DNA from: Symsagittifera roscoffensis
Taxonomy: Eukaryota > Xenacoelomorpha > Acoela > Convolutidae
Reading direction: 5' to 3'
Length of the DNA stretch: 64,000 nucleotides
Assembly: GCF_963678635.1 (NCBI RefSeq)
Contig: NC_087065.1
Span: 12,934,743-12,998,742 of the forward strand
Position numbers and translations under genes: made by a program. The notes under the pieces are model-generated. The model was not told the DNA's origin, made no database searches, and was given only the letters and a program-made list of their open reading frames with translations. This document shows, piece after piece, positions 22,711-34,149 of the stretch. The first letter of the stretch is position 1, and every line of letters begins with the position of its first letter.

Positions 22711-23064
22711 GAACCTTCATTAACTAGCCTTTCTTTGTCGGCTCACCGTTTTTCTAGGTGTGTAGGTTTTGCCTGTCTTTGTTACTAAATCAAATTTATG
22801 ATTTTAAGCGTTACCGTATGATCAGATTCTCTAAGAACTTCTACCGTAAGTTTTTTGCAGAATGGTTCTTTTTTTCGTTCTTACGGATTGTCGATATCTT
22901 ACCCGGCCTTGTTTTTATAGTTCTTGTAAGTCCTAGAGCCGCTTTTACAAGACTCATTTGAGAATTCATCCACTTATGTATTGAAACCGTCCAAGTCGGC
23001 TTCATCGATATGGTCAGGTGCGTCCCAATCATCGCTCCTGTCTCGACACAGCATTCTCCTTCCT

Positions 23065-23810
23065 TTATCTAAGCAAAGCATTATTCAATCCCAGCTTAAG
23101 TTTTTTTGACGGAAGTATTAATAGATTATGCCAGATAATACTTGCAGTCCTGCCAAAATGGGCTTCGAATCGTGTGCAGTTTATTAATTGCTGTTTAAGA
23201 GTTCCACCACATTTCAGTTTTTTTAGCATTGCAATTTCTAGCGATGGTTTCGGTTTTTCTTGAGCAATCACTAACAGTTTTTCTTTGATAACTTAATGAG
23301 TCGGTAAACCTAACAACCTCTGGCTCTGTGGTCCCCTACTGGACTTGAGATTATGTTAATTTTATGTTTCTGACAGAACTCTTTCATTGCCTTAGCTATG
23401 AGTTCGGATCGTTGATCCGCTCGATTATTTCATGGGACGCCATGCAGAGCAACGAAATTTTTTAATGCTTTTTGCTAAAGTGCTTGAAATGATTTGTGCC
23501 GACGCAAAATTAGAAAAGCAACCGATGCCATATTTTTTCGTCCACACAATAGGAAAAGAGCTGGCATAATCTAAATCCATTTCTTCGTTTGACTCTACTA
23601 CAGGAGGAAGTTGTCCGATTTGCAATGTAGGTTTTAAAAGTTTAAGGTTCTTTTCAGCTATGACACATTCGAAGCTTTTTTCCGCGTGGACCTGCATTCC
23701 CCTTTAAATCTTTGGCCACCACACGTATTGGAGCGCTAAGTTCTTCATGGTTAACTGACCAAGAGGGGCTTCTTGTAGTCTAGACTGCATTGTTGTTCGT
23801 AAGCAAGCTA
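23065..23810 (-). pseudogene. Integrase remnant of gypsy-like element 2
   Basis: The minus strand contains LALQYVWWPKI (the usual end of the HHCC finger), then LKPTLQIGQLPPVVESNEEM and DLDYASSFPIVWTKKYG (the start of the core, with the first Asp), and farther down IAQEKPKPSLE and FEAHFGRTASIIWHN (the C-terminal part of the core region in this gypsy clade). The second and third catalytic blocks in between (23,270-23,425) are too eroded to assign. It is inactive. Confidence 0.75.
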
Positions 23811-24831
23811 GGGTAACTAGGCTTCCTTCAAAGTGTAAGCAGCCTGTGTAGATGTGTAAATTGCTATCGAATGTTCATAATAGTTTCCCAACTGAGCAAT
23901 ATTTTGTTTACGATTTTCAAAAATCGCCTTCTTGATCTTTTTCAAGATAATGTCTTTATCGGTTAATCGGGCCATAGATCTTGCATCAAATATTTCGGGC
24001 CATTTAAAGAGAAATAAATTTTGTTTATATTGTTGTTCGAGTTTCTTTGCAAAAGATCAGGTAATAGGGGTAGTTACAGCAGGGGTTCTGTACAGTTTGA
24101 ACTTCCGGCGTTTTCATTTGAGATAAATTCTGATTGTTCGACGATTTTAACAGTTTAGAGTTTAATGTGAAGTCGAGTTTTTGGCACTCTGGAGAACACA
24201 AATTCTGCTCGGTTGTGAGAAAATGGACACACGTAGAAATATGTTGAGTCGTGAACAGTTTGAAGCTGTTCTGCAGCCTATTGAGTTAATTGTTCTATTT
24301 CAATTTCTTTCTCGATTTTGTTCTCATAGTTTTGATCAATCACGTTGCAGCAAGCATCCTTTCACACTTTGAAAGCTGTCTGAAATGAGCTGTCCTTTGT
24401 AACTATTTAATTGAGTTTTTTTTCATTGCCTTATCAAAGCCTAATGACATCCTTATTTTATCCACCGATGCTAAAACGAATTTTTCGTCGTTCTAAAAAA
24501 TTGATGTTTATTCGCTTGTAAGGTGGCGTAGAAGATAGTCAACAAACCCTATGTCTTTATCTGGCATACGCTCGACTCAAAAATTGTATGAGAGTAGTTT
24601 ATCGGCCTTCCGAGTTAACCTTGGTTGGGCTGTTTCAGCGTATCGGTCCTCTCCTAATTCCCCAATCTGTGCTCTAGGGGCGGTTAGGAATTTAAATTGT
24701 GACCCTAACAAATAGAGTTTTTAATTTTCAATGACCAGACTAATCCTATCAGTTCTAGTTTATTTGGGCTGTTTTTATTCTCAGCTACGTTTCAGAAACG
24801 TGAGGCGAACGCTATAGTTATCTAAACTCCA
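23811..24831 (-). pseudogene. RNase H to integrase region of element 2, strongly decayed
   Basis: Short in-frame islands can be read (for example KDIGFVDYLLRH near 24,550, matching the usual end of the gypsy RNase H/tether region), but stops occur every 10-30 codons. It is assigned by position between RT and integrase. Confidence 0.45.
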
Positions 24832-25074
24832 TTAATGTTTTGTTAGATTGAAGAACCAAATACCAGTTTCTTTTAATGCCTCGAAGTGATGGTTCATTAC
24901 TGATTTGGAAATTTCAGTTTTTTTTCGAAGGCTTCGTAATGTTGTTTCGTCCAACGGAAATGTTTTATTTCCTGCATTGAATTTCCGAACGGCAATGATA
25001 GTGTCGCCGAGGTAGGGATGAATTTGCTGAACTGATTTATCAGTCCCATTGATGATCATATATCTTTTATGCAT
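24832..25074 (-). pseudogene. RT thumb/connection remnant, element 2
   Basis: This 80-codon ORF contains SVQQIHPYLGDTIIAVRKF followed by a charged helix-like region, matching the connection that follows the palm in gypsy RTs. No catalytic residue is expected here. Confidence 0.5.
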
Positions 25075-25199
25075 CTTGGTTCCGTCAGATTTTTAGTTGC
25101 GTCAGCTATATGTGTCAGAGGTTTCGTTTCGACGTTGTTTCTATAGAACCCAACCTTACAATTTCGTGTGTTAAGAACTCGTTATTTTCCAAATTAATG

Positions 25200-25760
25200 A
25201 ATAAACTCCCAACGTTTAGAGTTTTCAACAAGATTAAAACTGTCTTACTATAGTCACAGGCTCTTCCAAAACTAGCTATTAAAATATCATTAAAACAGCA
25301 ATAGCTATTTGTTATTTCAACCCTAGCATATCAATATTACGTTGAAAATCCTAGGGTATATCACCCAGTCCGTAAAATTTGTTTTAAAACGGTATGAGCT
25401 TGTAATGTCTCCACCTGCAATGTTAAACTTGTATCGATTACTTGCTTTAGAAGACAGTGGGATCTGCTCATAAGCATACTTAAAATCTATTGATGAGAAC
25501 CATACCGAGTTTGCAGTTTTTCCGACAATTGGGGTTACCACATTATCTATTAACTCGAAAAAAAGGCGTTTGATAACGGTTTTCGAAGATTTTCCTACTT
25601 AAAATTTTCGAGTTGAGGACTGTCTTAATTGAGCCGTCTCCTTTAGCTGTTACTATGATAGGGCTGATAAAAAAGCCTACGAGCAATTAGATAGTTTTTC
25701 TACGTGTCCGTCTTTTAGGAGTTGGTCAACACCTTTTTTTATTTTAAAAGAAGATGTATT
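25200..25760 (-). pseudogene. Reverse transcriptase palm remnant, element 2
   Basis: Minus-strand words include KKGVDQLLKDGHVEKL, FISPIIVTAKGDGSIKTVLN, and VWFSSIDFKYAYEQIPLSS (containing the first catalytic Asp), then KFNIAGGDITSSYRF. The catalytic box, which should read F/Y-x-D-D, appears as CFNDILIAS near 25,290, so one Asp is lost. It belongs to a different Ty3/gypsy clade from element 1, because the sequence around the palm is quite different. Confidence 0.8.
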
Positions 25761-25879
25761 GGAATTCGTTTTCCCTTTAACTGAATGGGTTTCAAAGGTT
25801 CCCTAAAAAAATATTTCCTTAAAAATTGTTGGAACTAACTATTCTTGTAGAAAAATTTGGAAAATGTTCAGGCGTAAGT

Positions 25880-26250
25880 TTTCCAAACTCACAAGTTGGC
25901 GTTTTCAACGATTGAGTTGGTAAATTTGTCAGATTTAAATTGGTTTTTATACTGAACTGCAGTGCTGTATAATTGGTTTTGGCAGATTTGACTATTTTGT
26001 ATAGCTAAAAGGGCGAGAAGTTGTGACAATTTGATGCCCAATTTTTGAAGGATCTCATTTCCCAATAGGTTTCACTCGGCTCCCTCGGTAATGAATAGCT
26101 TCTGGTCTTTTGCTATCCATCCATTTGACTGAGTTTTTACTATTACTCTTTCTATCATTTTCATGTCGTTAACCTAAGTTTCTCTTATATTGTTAATTTT
26201 AGTTTTTTCGTCGATTGCCAATATTTGAAAAAAAACATCTAGGTTAACGC
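25880..26250 (-). pseudogene. Protease-region remnant, element 2
   Basis: The minus strand reads KLFITEGAE, then a stop, then NLLGNEILQKLGIKLSQLL, matching the ILGxDI-like C-terminal part of a retropepsin. The N-terminal DTG active site cannot be found, so the protease is truncated or eroded. Confidence 0.5.
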
Positions 26251-26319
26251 CAAATTCTGGATCCATATCAGTGTTCTGGTGATGGCTTGCTTCTTCGTCC
26301 TCTATATTTGCTTCGTCGA

Positions 26320-26580
26320 CGACCCTAGTGTGGACTTATGGTCTTCCTCCACTCCTGCAGTGTTTTGCGAGATTACCTTTTCGTCCACAATTATATCATG
26401 ATTTTTCTCTGGCTGGACATACCAAGAGATATCCTTTTTCGGTTGGTTGCCCACAGTTTTGACACTTCTGGGTTTCTGATATGTTTAGGCTCGGTTCGTT
26501 TTTGTCATTCGTGTTTCTGTTTCTGTTCCTTTTTCTTGGAAGAGTACATAAGCTAGCTCGTTTTTGGAATTTTATCATTC
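26320..26580 (-). pseudogene. Gag nucleocapsid with two CCHC zinc knuckles, element 2
   Basis: The minus-strand ORF gives KCQNCGQPTEKGYLLVC and, after a stop, NCGRKGNLAKHCRSGG. The second is close to the standard C-x2-C-x4-H-x4-C nucleocapsid knuckle but has lost its first Cys. The first is an unusual variant. Both are preceded by basic sequence. This module binds the element's RNA. Confidence 0.7.
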
Positions 26581-26809
26581 GACACAGAGTTTCTTCTGTA
26601 TCTCCACTTTTCTCATGTTTGTTATAAAGGTGTACCTCACCAATTCTGCCTCTAATGTTCCCAAACTACAAATTTTTGCCAGTTCGGTCATGTAAATTTT
26701 TCATTATCTTTTTGACGTCGAATAAAAGTTTGAAAAGGCTCGTATGTAAGATTTGTTTCCAATACAAAATTTGTTTTGAGCAACTGATAAAATTCTGCGA
26801 AGTTTTTTA

Positions 26810-27172
26810 TCAAGGATTTTTTTTCTGGTTGTTTGTGGGCAAAATTTTTTGAGCCTCTCTGCCTAACGCTTGGTAAAGCTGAGATATGCGCGTTTTGTCA
26901 TAGTCTCCAATTTTTTGTCCATTGAACTTGTTGATGTCTTTTTGTCTGCCCCCGTTAGCATCTTCATTCTCAGCCGGCTGTTCAGGATTAGGGGCTTGTT
27001 TTGCTTTGCGTTCTGTTGGGTTGATGATATCATCTACTTCTACGGAAATTTTTGCTATAACTGGGAGAGGGAATTTTTCTACCCGTTTTTCACAAATGTA
27101 AGGGATATCATTTGTTGATTGATTCCATATGAATTCCAATACTCGTAAGATCGAATCGATTGACTGTGCCAT
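26810..27172 (-). pseudogene. Gag N-terminal region, element 2
   Basis: The ORF has a real ATG at 27,172-27,170 (MAQSIDSILRVLEFIWNQS). It continues with a disordered region rich in Pro, Glu and Asn and ends in FNGQKIGDYDKTRISQL before decaying. It is the first coding block downstream of the right-hand LTR-like segment, so it is taken as the start of gag. Confidence 0.55.
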
Positions 27173-27459
27173 GTAAAGATTTCCTTTTCTGGTTCCTATT
27201 TAGACAACTACGGAACGATGATCAAAGGAGTTAAGAGCTGAATTGAATTTATAATGTCTGATTGTTAAGGAAACAATGCCTACAAATGTGCAATGCTCGT
27301 CCAAAAGCTACATCGATTTTGATTAGTACGTCCTACCAGCCGTGACACTTAATGCTTGTATAGCAGTACTGCAAAATGATGCGTCAATGTGATCATGAGT
27401 TATAGACACTCCACAAGTACAAAGAGATTTATTTTGCACAAAACAAATTAAGTAGACCG

Positions 27460-27765
27460 AGAGCGGTGCTTCGGTTGAATTTGAAACGCTTTCTAAGACA
27501 GATTAAAATTCCGCTCACGCGTGAATAGTGCTTTATACCTCGCACGTTCATTATACTATTTTAGCAAAATTGAAACCCCCATAAATTTGCAAAAATTGAC
27601 TATTTGGAATGTCTTTTTTAATTTGAGCTCAAAACAGCAGTACTTATCAGATGGTTAAAATTTTCCGTCAAAAATGTGGAGTTAAAATATGGATTTGGTC
27701 TGAAGAAAAAAAAACAATACTGGGACAAATATTCCGCCGTTTTCTTCGAAATTCGGAGCAAGCAG
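27460..27765 (-). mobile_element. LTR-like segment, 5' end of gypsy-like element 2
   Basis: This is the partner of 20,895-21,215, in direct orientation. Because the element is on the minus strand this is its upstream LTR. It contains ORF shadows on both strands that I do not regard as genes. The remaining 27,173-27,460 would be the leader with the primer-binding site, which I cannot identify. Confidence 0.55.
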
Positions 27766-28039
27766 TTCAAGAGAATAGCAAAAAGGGTTTTCTTGAAACC
27801 TCCAGAGTTTTCTTGCAAGTAATCACAGTTTTGATTTCCGAAACTGGTATGAATGAAAAAGCCATATCAAGCATATTTCATATATTCCTTTACTCTCTTC
27901 GAAAAAAAAAGTATTTAAAGTAAAACGAGTACAACATTGATCCAGTTGGTTATTTCTCCGGATATTGATTTATTTCAATTGGACATAATCTATACAGATA
28001 TCGGTATCATGCAAACCAGCAGGCGTACTAATTATAGTT

Positions 28040-28930
28040 TATAAGCGGCCCGGGTTGACCTCCATAGACCAAAAATGCTAATCATACAATTCCATAAACT
28101 AAGTCTATGAAAAAATACTAGTCACACAAATTTCATACATTTTGCTAAAATGGTGTCGTCGAATTTTCGAAAAACTTTTCTCTTGTTTTGACATAAAATT
28201 CGGTGTATCGTACTAAATAAAAAAGAAAAACTTTTTGTCAAAAAAAAAATGCTAATCATACAATTTCCATATATGGAAAATGTATGACTAGCATTTTTTT
28301 GATGGCGACGACAAAAAAGTATTTTTGAAATTGTCCTCGAAAAATTTTTTGTGTTTCTTTCAATCGCAAATTGGTTTTCGTTCTCAAACAAACATTTTTT
28401 GAAAAAAAAAATTTTGTATGCAAAAATTAATTTTTTGTGTGTATAACGTAGTCCTGGATATACTAATGTTGGATTTTTTCCTTTTCTCTTCATAACTTTT
28501 TTCAAAAACGCTTAAAACCTCTCTTTCTTTTGTATGACATGTTTTTTTGTATGCCTTGATCGATGTCTGGTAATTTAAAAATTCAAATTTTAGAAATAAT
28601 CATCTTTGAAAAATTTTGCGAAAATTTAAATGTTCGTTACTTTCGTTATATTATGTGTGTGAGACAGAATTCAAACGTTTCAGGCTGTTTCCAATGCATT
28701 TTGAATGCAAGGCGGCCAACCCTTTGGTTACTGCGTTTGAGTAACCAAGGTGCATTTCAGTTGTGTTCGGTCACGAACACAACCAAAAAAAATTTGAGAA
28801 ATTAAAATGTAACAAAGCAATGTTTTTGGTTTATGGAAAAATGCTAGTCATACAATTTCCATACATGAAAAAATACTAATCATAGACCTTTCATGCAATT
28901 TTCCGTACATATGGAATCGCATTATTATCA
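28040..28930. repeat. Diverged foldback/MITE-like region related to the 31.0-kb palindrome
   Basis: The left end has cccgggttgacctcc followed by accaaaaatgctaatcatac. The same aaaatgctaatcatac and tttccatatatgg words recur in both orientations at 28,245-28,300 and 28,830-28,910. It shares these motifs with the compact palindrome at 31,038-31,285, so it is probably an older, internally expanded relative. Confidence 0.5.
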
Positions 28931-28980
28931 TTTTAAGTTCAATTCAATTGGGGGTTCACTACTGTGACTCCTTTCTGATT

Positions 28981-29222
28981 CTATTTGTCGATCTGTTCAG
29001 GGCTGAGGCTGAAGGAGCTCCTGGGCTTAATGTCCGGCTGGTGTATCTTCAGCTGGTTCTTCATTCTCTCCTTCACCACAGTCTCGGGAGGGGGGATCCA
29101 GAGCTCCTTCCTGGAATTATTCGCCTTCAGATTGTAGTCCGTTCTCTTCTCATAGGTGTTGTTGATGCGCCAGGTTACAACTGGGTCGTTCCAATCCCCA
29201 CTGTGTTCCGAGTTGTGGGAGG
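28981..29222 (-). CDS. Claudin-like tetraspan gene, exon 4 (cytoplasmic tail)
   Basis: This is the last coding exon of the gene whose other exons are 34972-35158, 30635-30826 and 29773-29937. It encodes residues 183-261, a hydrophilic C-terminal tail (DPVVTWRINNTYEKR, WIPPPETVVKERMK) ending in SLSPEQIDK and stop TAG at 28983-28981. No PDZ-binding end is seen. The acceptor gttgcag at 29,223-29,229 gives a phase-1 join with the exon 3 donor cttgtaatg. An alternative acceptor, ttcttaag near 29,250, would not keep the frame with that donor. The coding character is strong but this junction is the least certain of the gene. Confidence 0.65.
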
Positions 29223-29772
29223 CTGCAACATTCACCCGCCGTACCTTAAGAAATTTTTTCATGTTAATTTTTTTTCAAAAAGCGGAAGAAAAAAATTTCA
29301 ATTGTGTGGTGTAATTTTCAACGAATAACAATTCAAAATTTTTAGAAACAAATATCAAATTATGCATCTTGCTAAAAAACAACAAAACCTTCTGAGCATT
29401 TTGCGCCGTTTTTTACGCATAGTATGCATCCGTTGCTTTTTGTCCAAACAAAATCTTCGAAGCATAAGAAATACAGCACTTGTTAAACAATCGTGAACTA
29501 CAAGACGCAATAGTCGCGTTTGAAGTTGGAAAAGGACAAATAAATTAAATTCCCGCTCGTTTCAAAGGGTGATTTTTTCTGTAACCCGCTAATTTGAAAA
29601 CTTAATTTCTGTACTTTGTTCTTATTTGTTTTGTTCGATTATAATGAAATTCGACGCATACTAATTAGACCAATCCAAAAAAATAGGTTTTAAAGTCAAG
29701 TTTTTTTAAAGGAAAAACAGCATAAGTGTTTATTTGTGAGCCTTGCCCGTTTGAAGAGCTTAGTGGCATTAC

Positions 29773-29937
29773 AAGTCCACATAAATTGTCCCCCTGCGGC
29801 AACGAGGAGGGGGAGGAGGGAGGCGGCCCCCAACCAGAGCAGCAGGAGACAGTAGCCCATTTTAAACCCCCCTTGACTGTCCCCGTTGACGTGGAACGCA
29901 TCTGTCATCAGGGTTGCCGCCAAAAATGCAAACACAC
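29773..29937 (-). CDS. Claudin-like tetraspan gene, exon 3 (TM3-ECL2-TM4)
   Basis: It encodes residues 127-181: the rest of the third membrane helix (VFAFLAATLMTDAF), the short second extracellular loop (HVNGDSQGGFKMG) and the fourth helix (YCLLLLWLGAASLLPLLVAA). The acceptor gtgtttcag at 29,938-29,946 is strong and the phase-1 join to exon 2 is exact. The donor is taken as gtaatg at 29,772-29,767. Confidence 0.8.
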
Positions 29938-30634
29938 CTGAAACACACCGACAACCGACTCGATTCAGCTCACTTTGCTTAATCTTACGTAGCCGAAAAA
30001 TTTCAATATCACAACCATTATGGAAATTATTATTCCCAATAGATTATGGCATATCTTGATTTCCTCAAAAGGGTCATTTTATATTTCAGAATTTGGTGGA
30101 TAGTTAGGAAAACATATCTAAGTTTTGAGAAAAGGTTTTTGCAAATTCCATTTACGGGAGCACTTTTCGAAAAATTTGAACAAAAATTTTGTGTTTTTCA
30201 TGACCAGGCCCCCACCTACGAATTACTACATATTGGCACAAGAGCTAGGCGCCTCCTGAAAAGTATTTGATTTGGACTTCCAGAACAGGTTGGTTTTTAC
30301 AATTGAGATTTATTTGTCTGACTCGAAACAAGCGAATGGTGACATTGTTTTGGTATGATTTAAAAACACATACATTAAAAAATATATTTTTCAAAATGAA
30401 AATTTTTGCAAATGGGGAGTTTTTCAAACATGCAATGACCGGTTGCTCAAATTTTCAAAAAAAAAGTATTTCAAAAAGAAACTTTTTGAATCTCTATTTA
30501 GGCTCCAATTTTTTATATTAAAACAGAATGAAAGAGACCAATTTTTACTTCGAATTGTCCTTTGATATAGACAAAAACTTTAACTTGTTTTCTTGGCTTA
30601 TTGTTCACAAAAATGAAAGTAGAAGTTCGAATAC

Positions 30635-30826
30635 CTTGGATGACCATCAGTGTCACGTGACCAGAGTAGAGAGAACAAGTGGGTCCGAACTTGTTCACAA
30701 CTTCATAAACACTGAGCAAGATGAACAACATCTCAATCACACCCACTACATTGGAGAGGAGGAGGAATGCCCTGGAGGCACACACTTTAGCCCAATCTCC
30801 ACTCCCCTCGGGCATGTGAGAGCTCT
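30635..30826 (-). CDS. Claudin-like tetraspan gene, exon 2 (TM2 and start of TM3)
   Basis: It encodes residues 63-126. After a short extracellular end it has CASRAFLLLSNVVGVIEML: the Arg at the start of TM2 is the position conserved in claudins. It continues with a cytosolic turn and the beginning of TM3 (SGHVTLMVIQ). The acceptor is tttctattag and the donor caag/gtattcg. Both neighbouring joins are phase 1. Confidence 0.85.
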
Positions 30827-31037
30827 CTAATAGAAAATATCAGAATAGAGTTTTGATTAAGGCTGCAAATCAGATGTCAAGCCTGACATGCCTTTATTCT
30901 GTCGAGACGCTTCAGTTTTTTCCACTTCCTCGAAAGAAACTTTGTATAATTTAACACTTTTATCAAAAAGTGTTCAGTCGGTTTGCGGCCTGAGGGAGGT
31001 GTATTTTTTAATTTGATCTACAAGAGTAAAGAACTAC

Positions 31038-31285
31038 TTATCTGGTAAAAGATAAATCTCATAAAATGATGATGATTACCCGGAGTGACCAAAAATGCTA
31101 ATCATACAACTTTCATATATGGAAAAATGCTAATCATACACTTTTCAAGCAATTCCATAAGTACAGAAAATTGCATGAAAGGTCTATGATTACCATTTTT
31201 CTATATATGAAAACTGTCTGACTAATATTTTTGGTCAACCCGGGTAGTCATCATCATTTTATGGGACTTATCTTCTACCAGATAA
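31038..31285. mobile_element. Palindromic MITE/foldback element in intron 1 of the claudin-like gene
   Basis: The left arm (atctggtaaaagataaatc, cataaaatgatgatgattac, ccgg, tgaccaaaaatgctaatc) is matched in reverse on the right side (ggtcaacccgggtag, tcatcatcattttatg, ggacttatcttctaccagat). The arms are about 100-110 bp with a short loop near 31,150, so nearly the whole 250 bp can fold back. It has no coding capacity. It is probably mobilised by a DNA transposase encoded elsewhere. Confidence 0.8.
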
Positions 31286-31289
31286 TTAG

Positions 31290-32750
31290 AATGGTATGAT
31301 TAGCATTTTTGTTCTTTTGTTCTATGGAGTTCAACCCGGGTACTTGTTTGGAAATGAGAAATTTATAAGAGTTAAGAGTCAGTCAATTCAAATCGAGTGA
31401 TGATAATTTTAGGAGAAAGTGACGGACCAATTAAGGTTGTTTTCCGGTTGTTTTTTTTTGACCAATTTGGGTTTTTCACTAACCAGTTTTGAGCGTAATT
31501 TTTTATATTGACATCCTGAGCTAAAATTTAAAAAGTTTTTATGCCTGTGATTTATGCGCGATCTAATTTCTGGTGTTCGGGGTGATTTAATCCAGCTCAA
31601 AACTTAATCCATTGAAATTTGGCAGCCCAAAAATTTTCATTTTTCTTCTTGTTCCGACTTTCGAAAAAGTAATGGAATAATTGTGCTCGGGGTTAGTGTT
31701 TTTCTCTAGACAAACTTTGACTTTTTAACTAATTTTGACCGAATATCATTCGAAAGCTATTGTTGTCCTTTGCTCATATTTAGAAGTTCTTGTGACTCAT
31801 CTACGTAAAAATATGGAGGTTTCAATTTAAAAATTGTCGATTTAGCTCTACAACCTGAAGGGAGATTTAAAGATTGAGGTTTGAAGATTGACAACTTAGC
31901 CAATAAGAGATAATTAACGGATTAATTGCTATTATCCCGTGGGCGGATATTTAACCCGTCTCAGAATTCGTTCCAAAATGAATTGATGCATGCTGTTCTA
32001 TTGACTCTATTTTATGCTTTGCAACATGCAAAACATATCACGTCATACTTTACATAGCGTGAGTGATAATTTAAAAAACTCTCAAAGAAATTTCGAAAAA
32101 TGTTTTTTTTTCTAAGTTTCATCAACTTTTTAAACCAAACAGTGTTCCCTGGACCTTAAAATCCAGTTCGAATATTCGAAACTTTAGCCTACTACGAGCA
32201 ATTTTGTTCATCTTTATGATGAGTGTTATTTGCTTGTTTTGAGTTTCCAATTGAGAACCGCCGTTGTGTTCCTATGCGGCAATTTAATTCAGCTCCAAAA
32301 TGGCTCCAAATATAATGGTACAATAATAGATAAAGTGCAGTCGGATCATTCTTGAGCAAATTCTGATCAATAATTTTAGTCAAGTTTTCAGGCTGTTTCT
32401 GCGTGTTTATTATAAGTTAATCAACTCTTTGATTAGAAAACTTATATTAAAACTAACATATATTAAAACTAACTTATATTTTTGTTCAAGGAGCACAGGT
32501 TATTCTAAACATAATCATTGAAAAATGCAAAAAATATGTTTTTCCTTCAAAGTAGTGACGTTTTTTGAGCATGGTGTGATGAGAAATTTGTACGGACGTG
32601 TACAACTTTTTGAATTAGTCATCACAGACAACGGTTCTATTCGAAAAATTAAAAATTAGTGAAAAATTTTTAAATGCTAAAAAAGAGCTAAATGAATCAT
32701 CCAAAACTAGTTTTTCCGTAATAAAATCAATTTTTCACTACCTCAGTTGA
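31290..32750. other. Intron 1 sequence, A/T-rich, nothing recognised
   Basis: It holds no coding segment or clear repeat beyond a short direct repeat (catattaaaactaac) near 32,440-32,475. Long T and A runs are present. Confidence 0.5.
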
Positions 32751-32754
32751 TCAA

Positions 32755-32880
32755 GCGAGGTTATCTTGCAAGATTATTTTAAAGAAGACTCATCTCTTTA
32801 ACAGATCATGCAAGATTCTTGCAAGATCTTGCAAGACAACCTCCTTTAAAGATAACCCTAATTCTAGCAAGATCTTAGAA
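32755..32880. repeat. Minor cluster of the self-complementary CTTGCAAGATCTTGCAAG motif
   Basis: One perfect 18-bp palindrome lies at 32,818-32,835, accompanied by half-sites (cttgcaagat near 32,765, catgcaagattcttgcaag near 32,807, agcaagatctta near 32,867). It belongs to the same family as the cluster at 33,345-33,510, also within intron 1 of the claudin-like gene. Confidence 0.8.
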
Positions 32881-33344
32881 GACACGACTTTTTCGTGAAA
32901 AATAAATTTACACAAGAAGACAAGTAATTTTTTTTATCAGTAGAAACTTTACCAGTAGCAAGTAGAAAAATGTAAATACCTAAACAAATCAACATTAATA
33001 AGAAGTATATAACCTCATAAAAAATTGAACATTTAATCGGATTGATGTGAACACATATACAAAATATCTTGAGTTGCAAAAACTAGATGAAAAATTCCAA
33101 TGAAGTCATAAGTATACGTTTTTGAAAAATTTAAATTGAAACGAATAAATTATACCGACAATCTGAAACTATTTATTTGCGAAAAATCAAAAATCGAAAA
33201 ACATTTGAACATTTTGAAACTTAGTTTAACCAAATTTTTTTTCACCTAGCTTAAACTCAAAACTCTTTGTGACCGTAATCAAATTGAATCTCCATAGTTT
33301 TTCGGGCGCTCTGAATAAGGTTTTGTGAAATTTTCCTAGTTGGT

Positions 33345-33510
33345 TATCCTGCAAGATAACCTCACGTTTGCAAGATCTTGCAAGATAAACACATTCTTGC
33401 AAGATCTTGCAAGATAACCTTGCTCTTGCAAGATCATGAAAATCAAACTCCATCTTGCAAGATCTTGCAAGATAACCCTCATTTGCAAGAATCTTGCAAG
33501 ATAATCCTCC
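33345..33510. repeat. Array of self-complementary CTTGCAAGATCTTGCAAG units
   Basis: Perfect copies lie at 33,396-33,413 and 33,454-33,471, a one-base variant at 33,367-33,384, and imperfect ones at about 33,425 and 33,488. Each is usually followed by ataacc or ataaac. The 18-mer is its own reverse complement, with an AGATCT centre flanked by CTTGCAAG half-sites that are themselves palindromic. The irregular spacing (about 25-60 bp) argues against simple slippage. Confidence 0.9.
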
Positions 33511-34105
33511 TGGATCGACTAGGGAGTTTAAGCAAAAGTTTATGGTCAGTTTTGAGCGAGGAGGTCTGATGTGGTAAATGACTTCAATTGGAAAACAAAA
33601 GAAGAAAAAATAGAGTTAGCTGGTTGATTTGCAAGTAGCCCAGAAAGTTCCGACTGCAAATGAAAATAAATTTTTTAAAGCAACTTTCAATGTTTTTTGT
33701 TCATTCCGCATCTGAAAAAATCCTACACATTTATTATATACAATAATAAGAGTAGAAAATGCATAATTGATACGGCTTTTATCGCAAAATTATCAAAAAG
33801 CAAACAAAAAGATACGAGACAAAAATTGTTATATAGTTTTTTAAATTTTTAGCAGATATGTTTTTTTTCTAAGATTGTTTGTTTTCAAGAAGGCGCTTTA
33901 TTGAGATTCAAAAGTTATTATTCCTGCAGTGAAATTAAACTTTTACATCTTACTTGCATATTGTAAGCCTTCTTGTACACTCTATTTACTCAAAATTAGA
34001 CCAGTTTTTCTGTACTCCATGGAGATTTTTTGGAAGTTGTTTGAAAGAGTTCGAATCGCGGCTGCAAGGGCCTTAATTTAATATATTACTAAAACTCGAC
34101 CCTTT
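33511..34105. other. Intron 1 sequence, nothing recognised
   Basis: A/T-rich, with no coding or repeat structure noticed. Confidence 0.5.
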
Positions 34106-34149
34106 TGGATGATTATTTGTGGTACCTTGGAAAACGAAAAAGTAGAAAA

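Noticed and set aside
29665-29901. Extension of claudin exon 3 to TGA at 29,698
   Set aside because: Past the donor near 29,772 the sequence loses its protein-like character, and a cytoplasmic tail exon with a matching phase exists at 28,981-29,222.
30046-30270. Plus-strand ORF of 74 codons within intron 2-side repeats
   Set aside because: It lies in DNA resembling dispersed repeat sequence (poly-A/T with ggcgcc words) and is rich in Phe, Leu and Lys, with no support from splice sites.
33226-33569. ORFs on both strands across the CTTGCAAG array
   Set aside because: They translate the palindromic repeat itself (Leu-Gln-Asp, Ala-Arg-Ser repeats on both strands) and have no other support.
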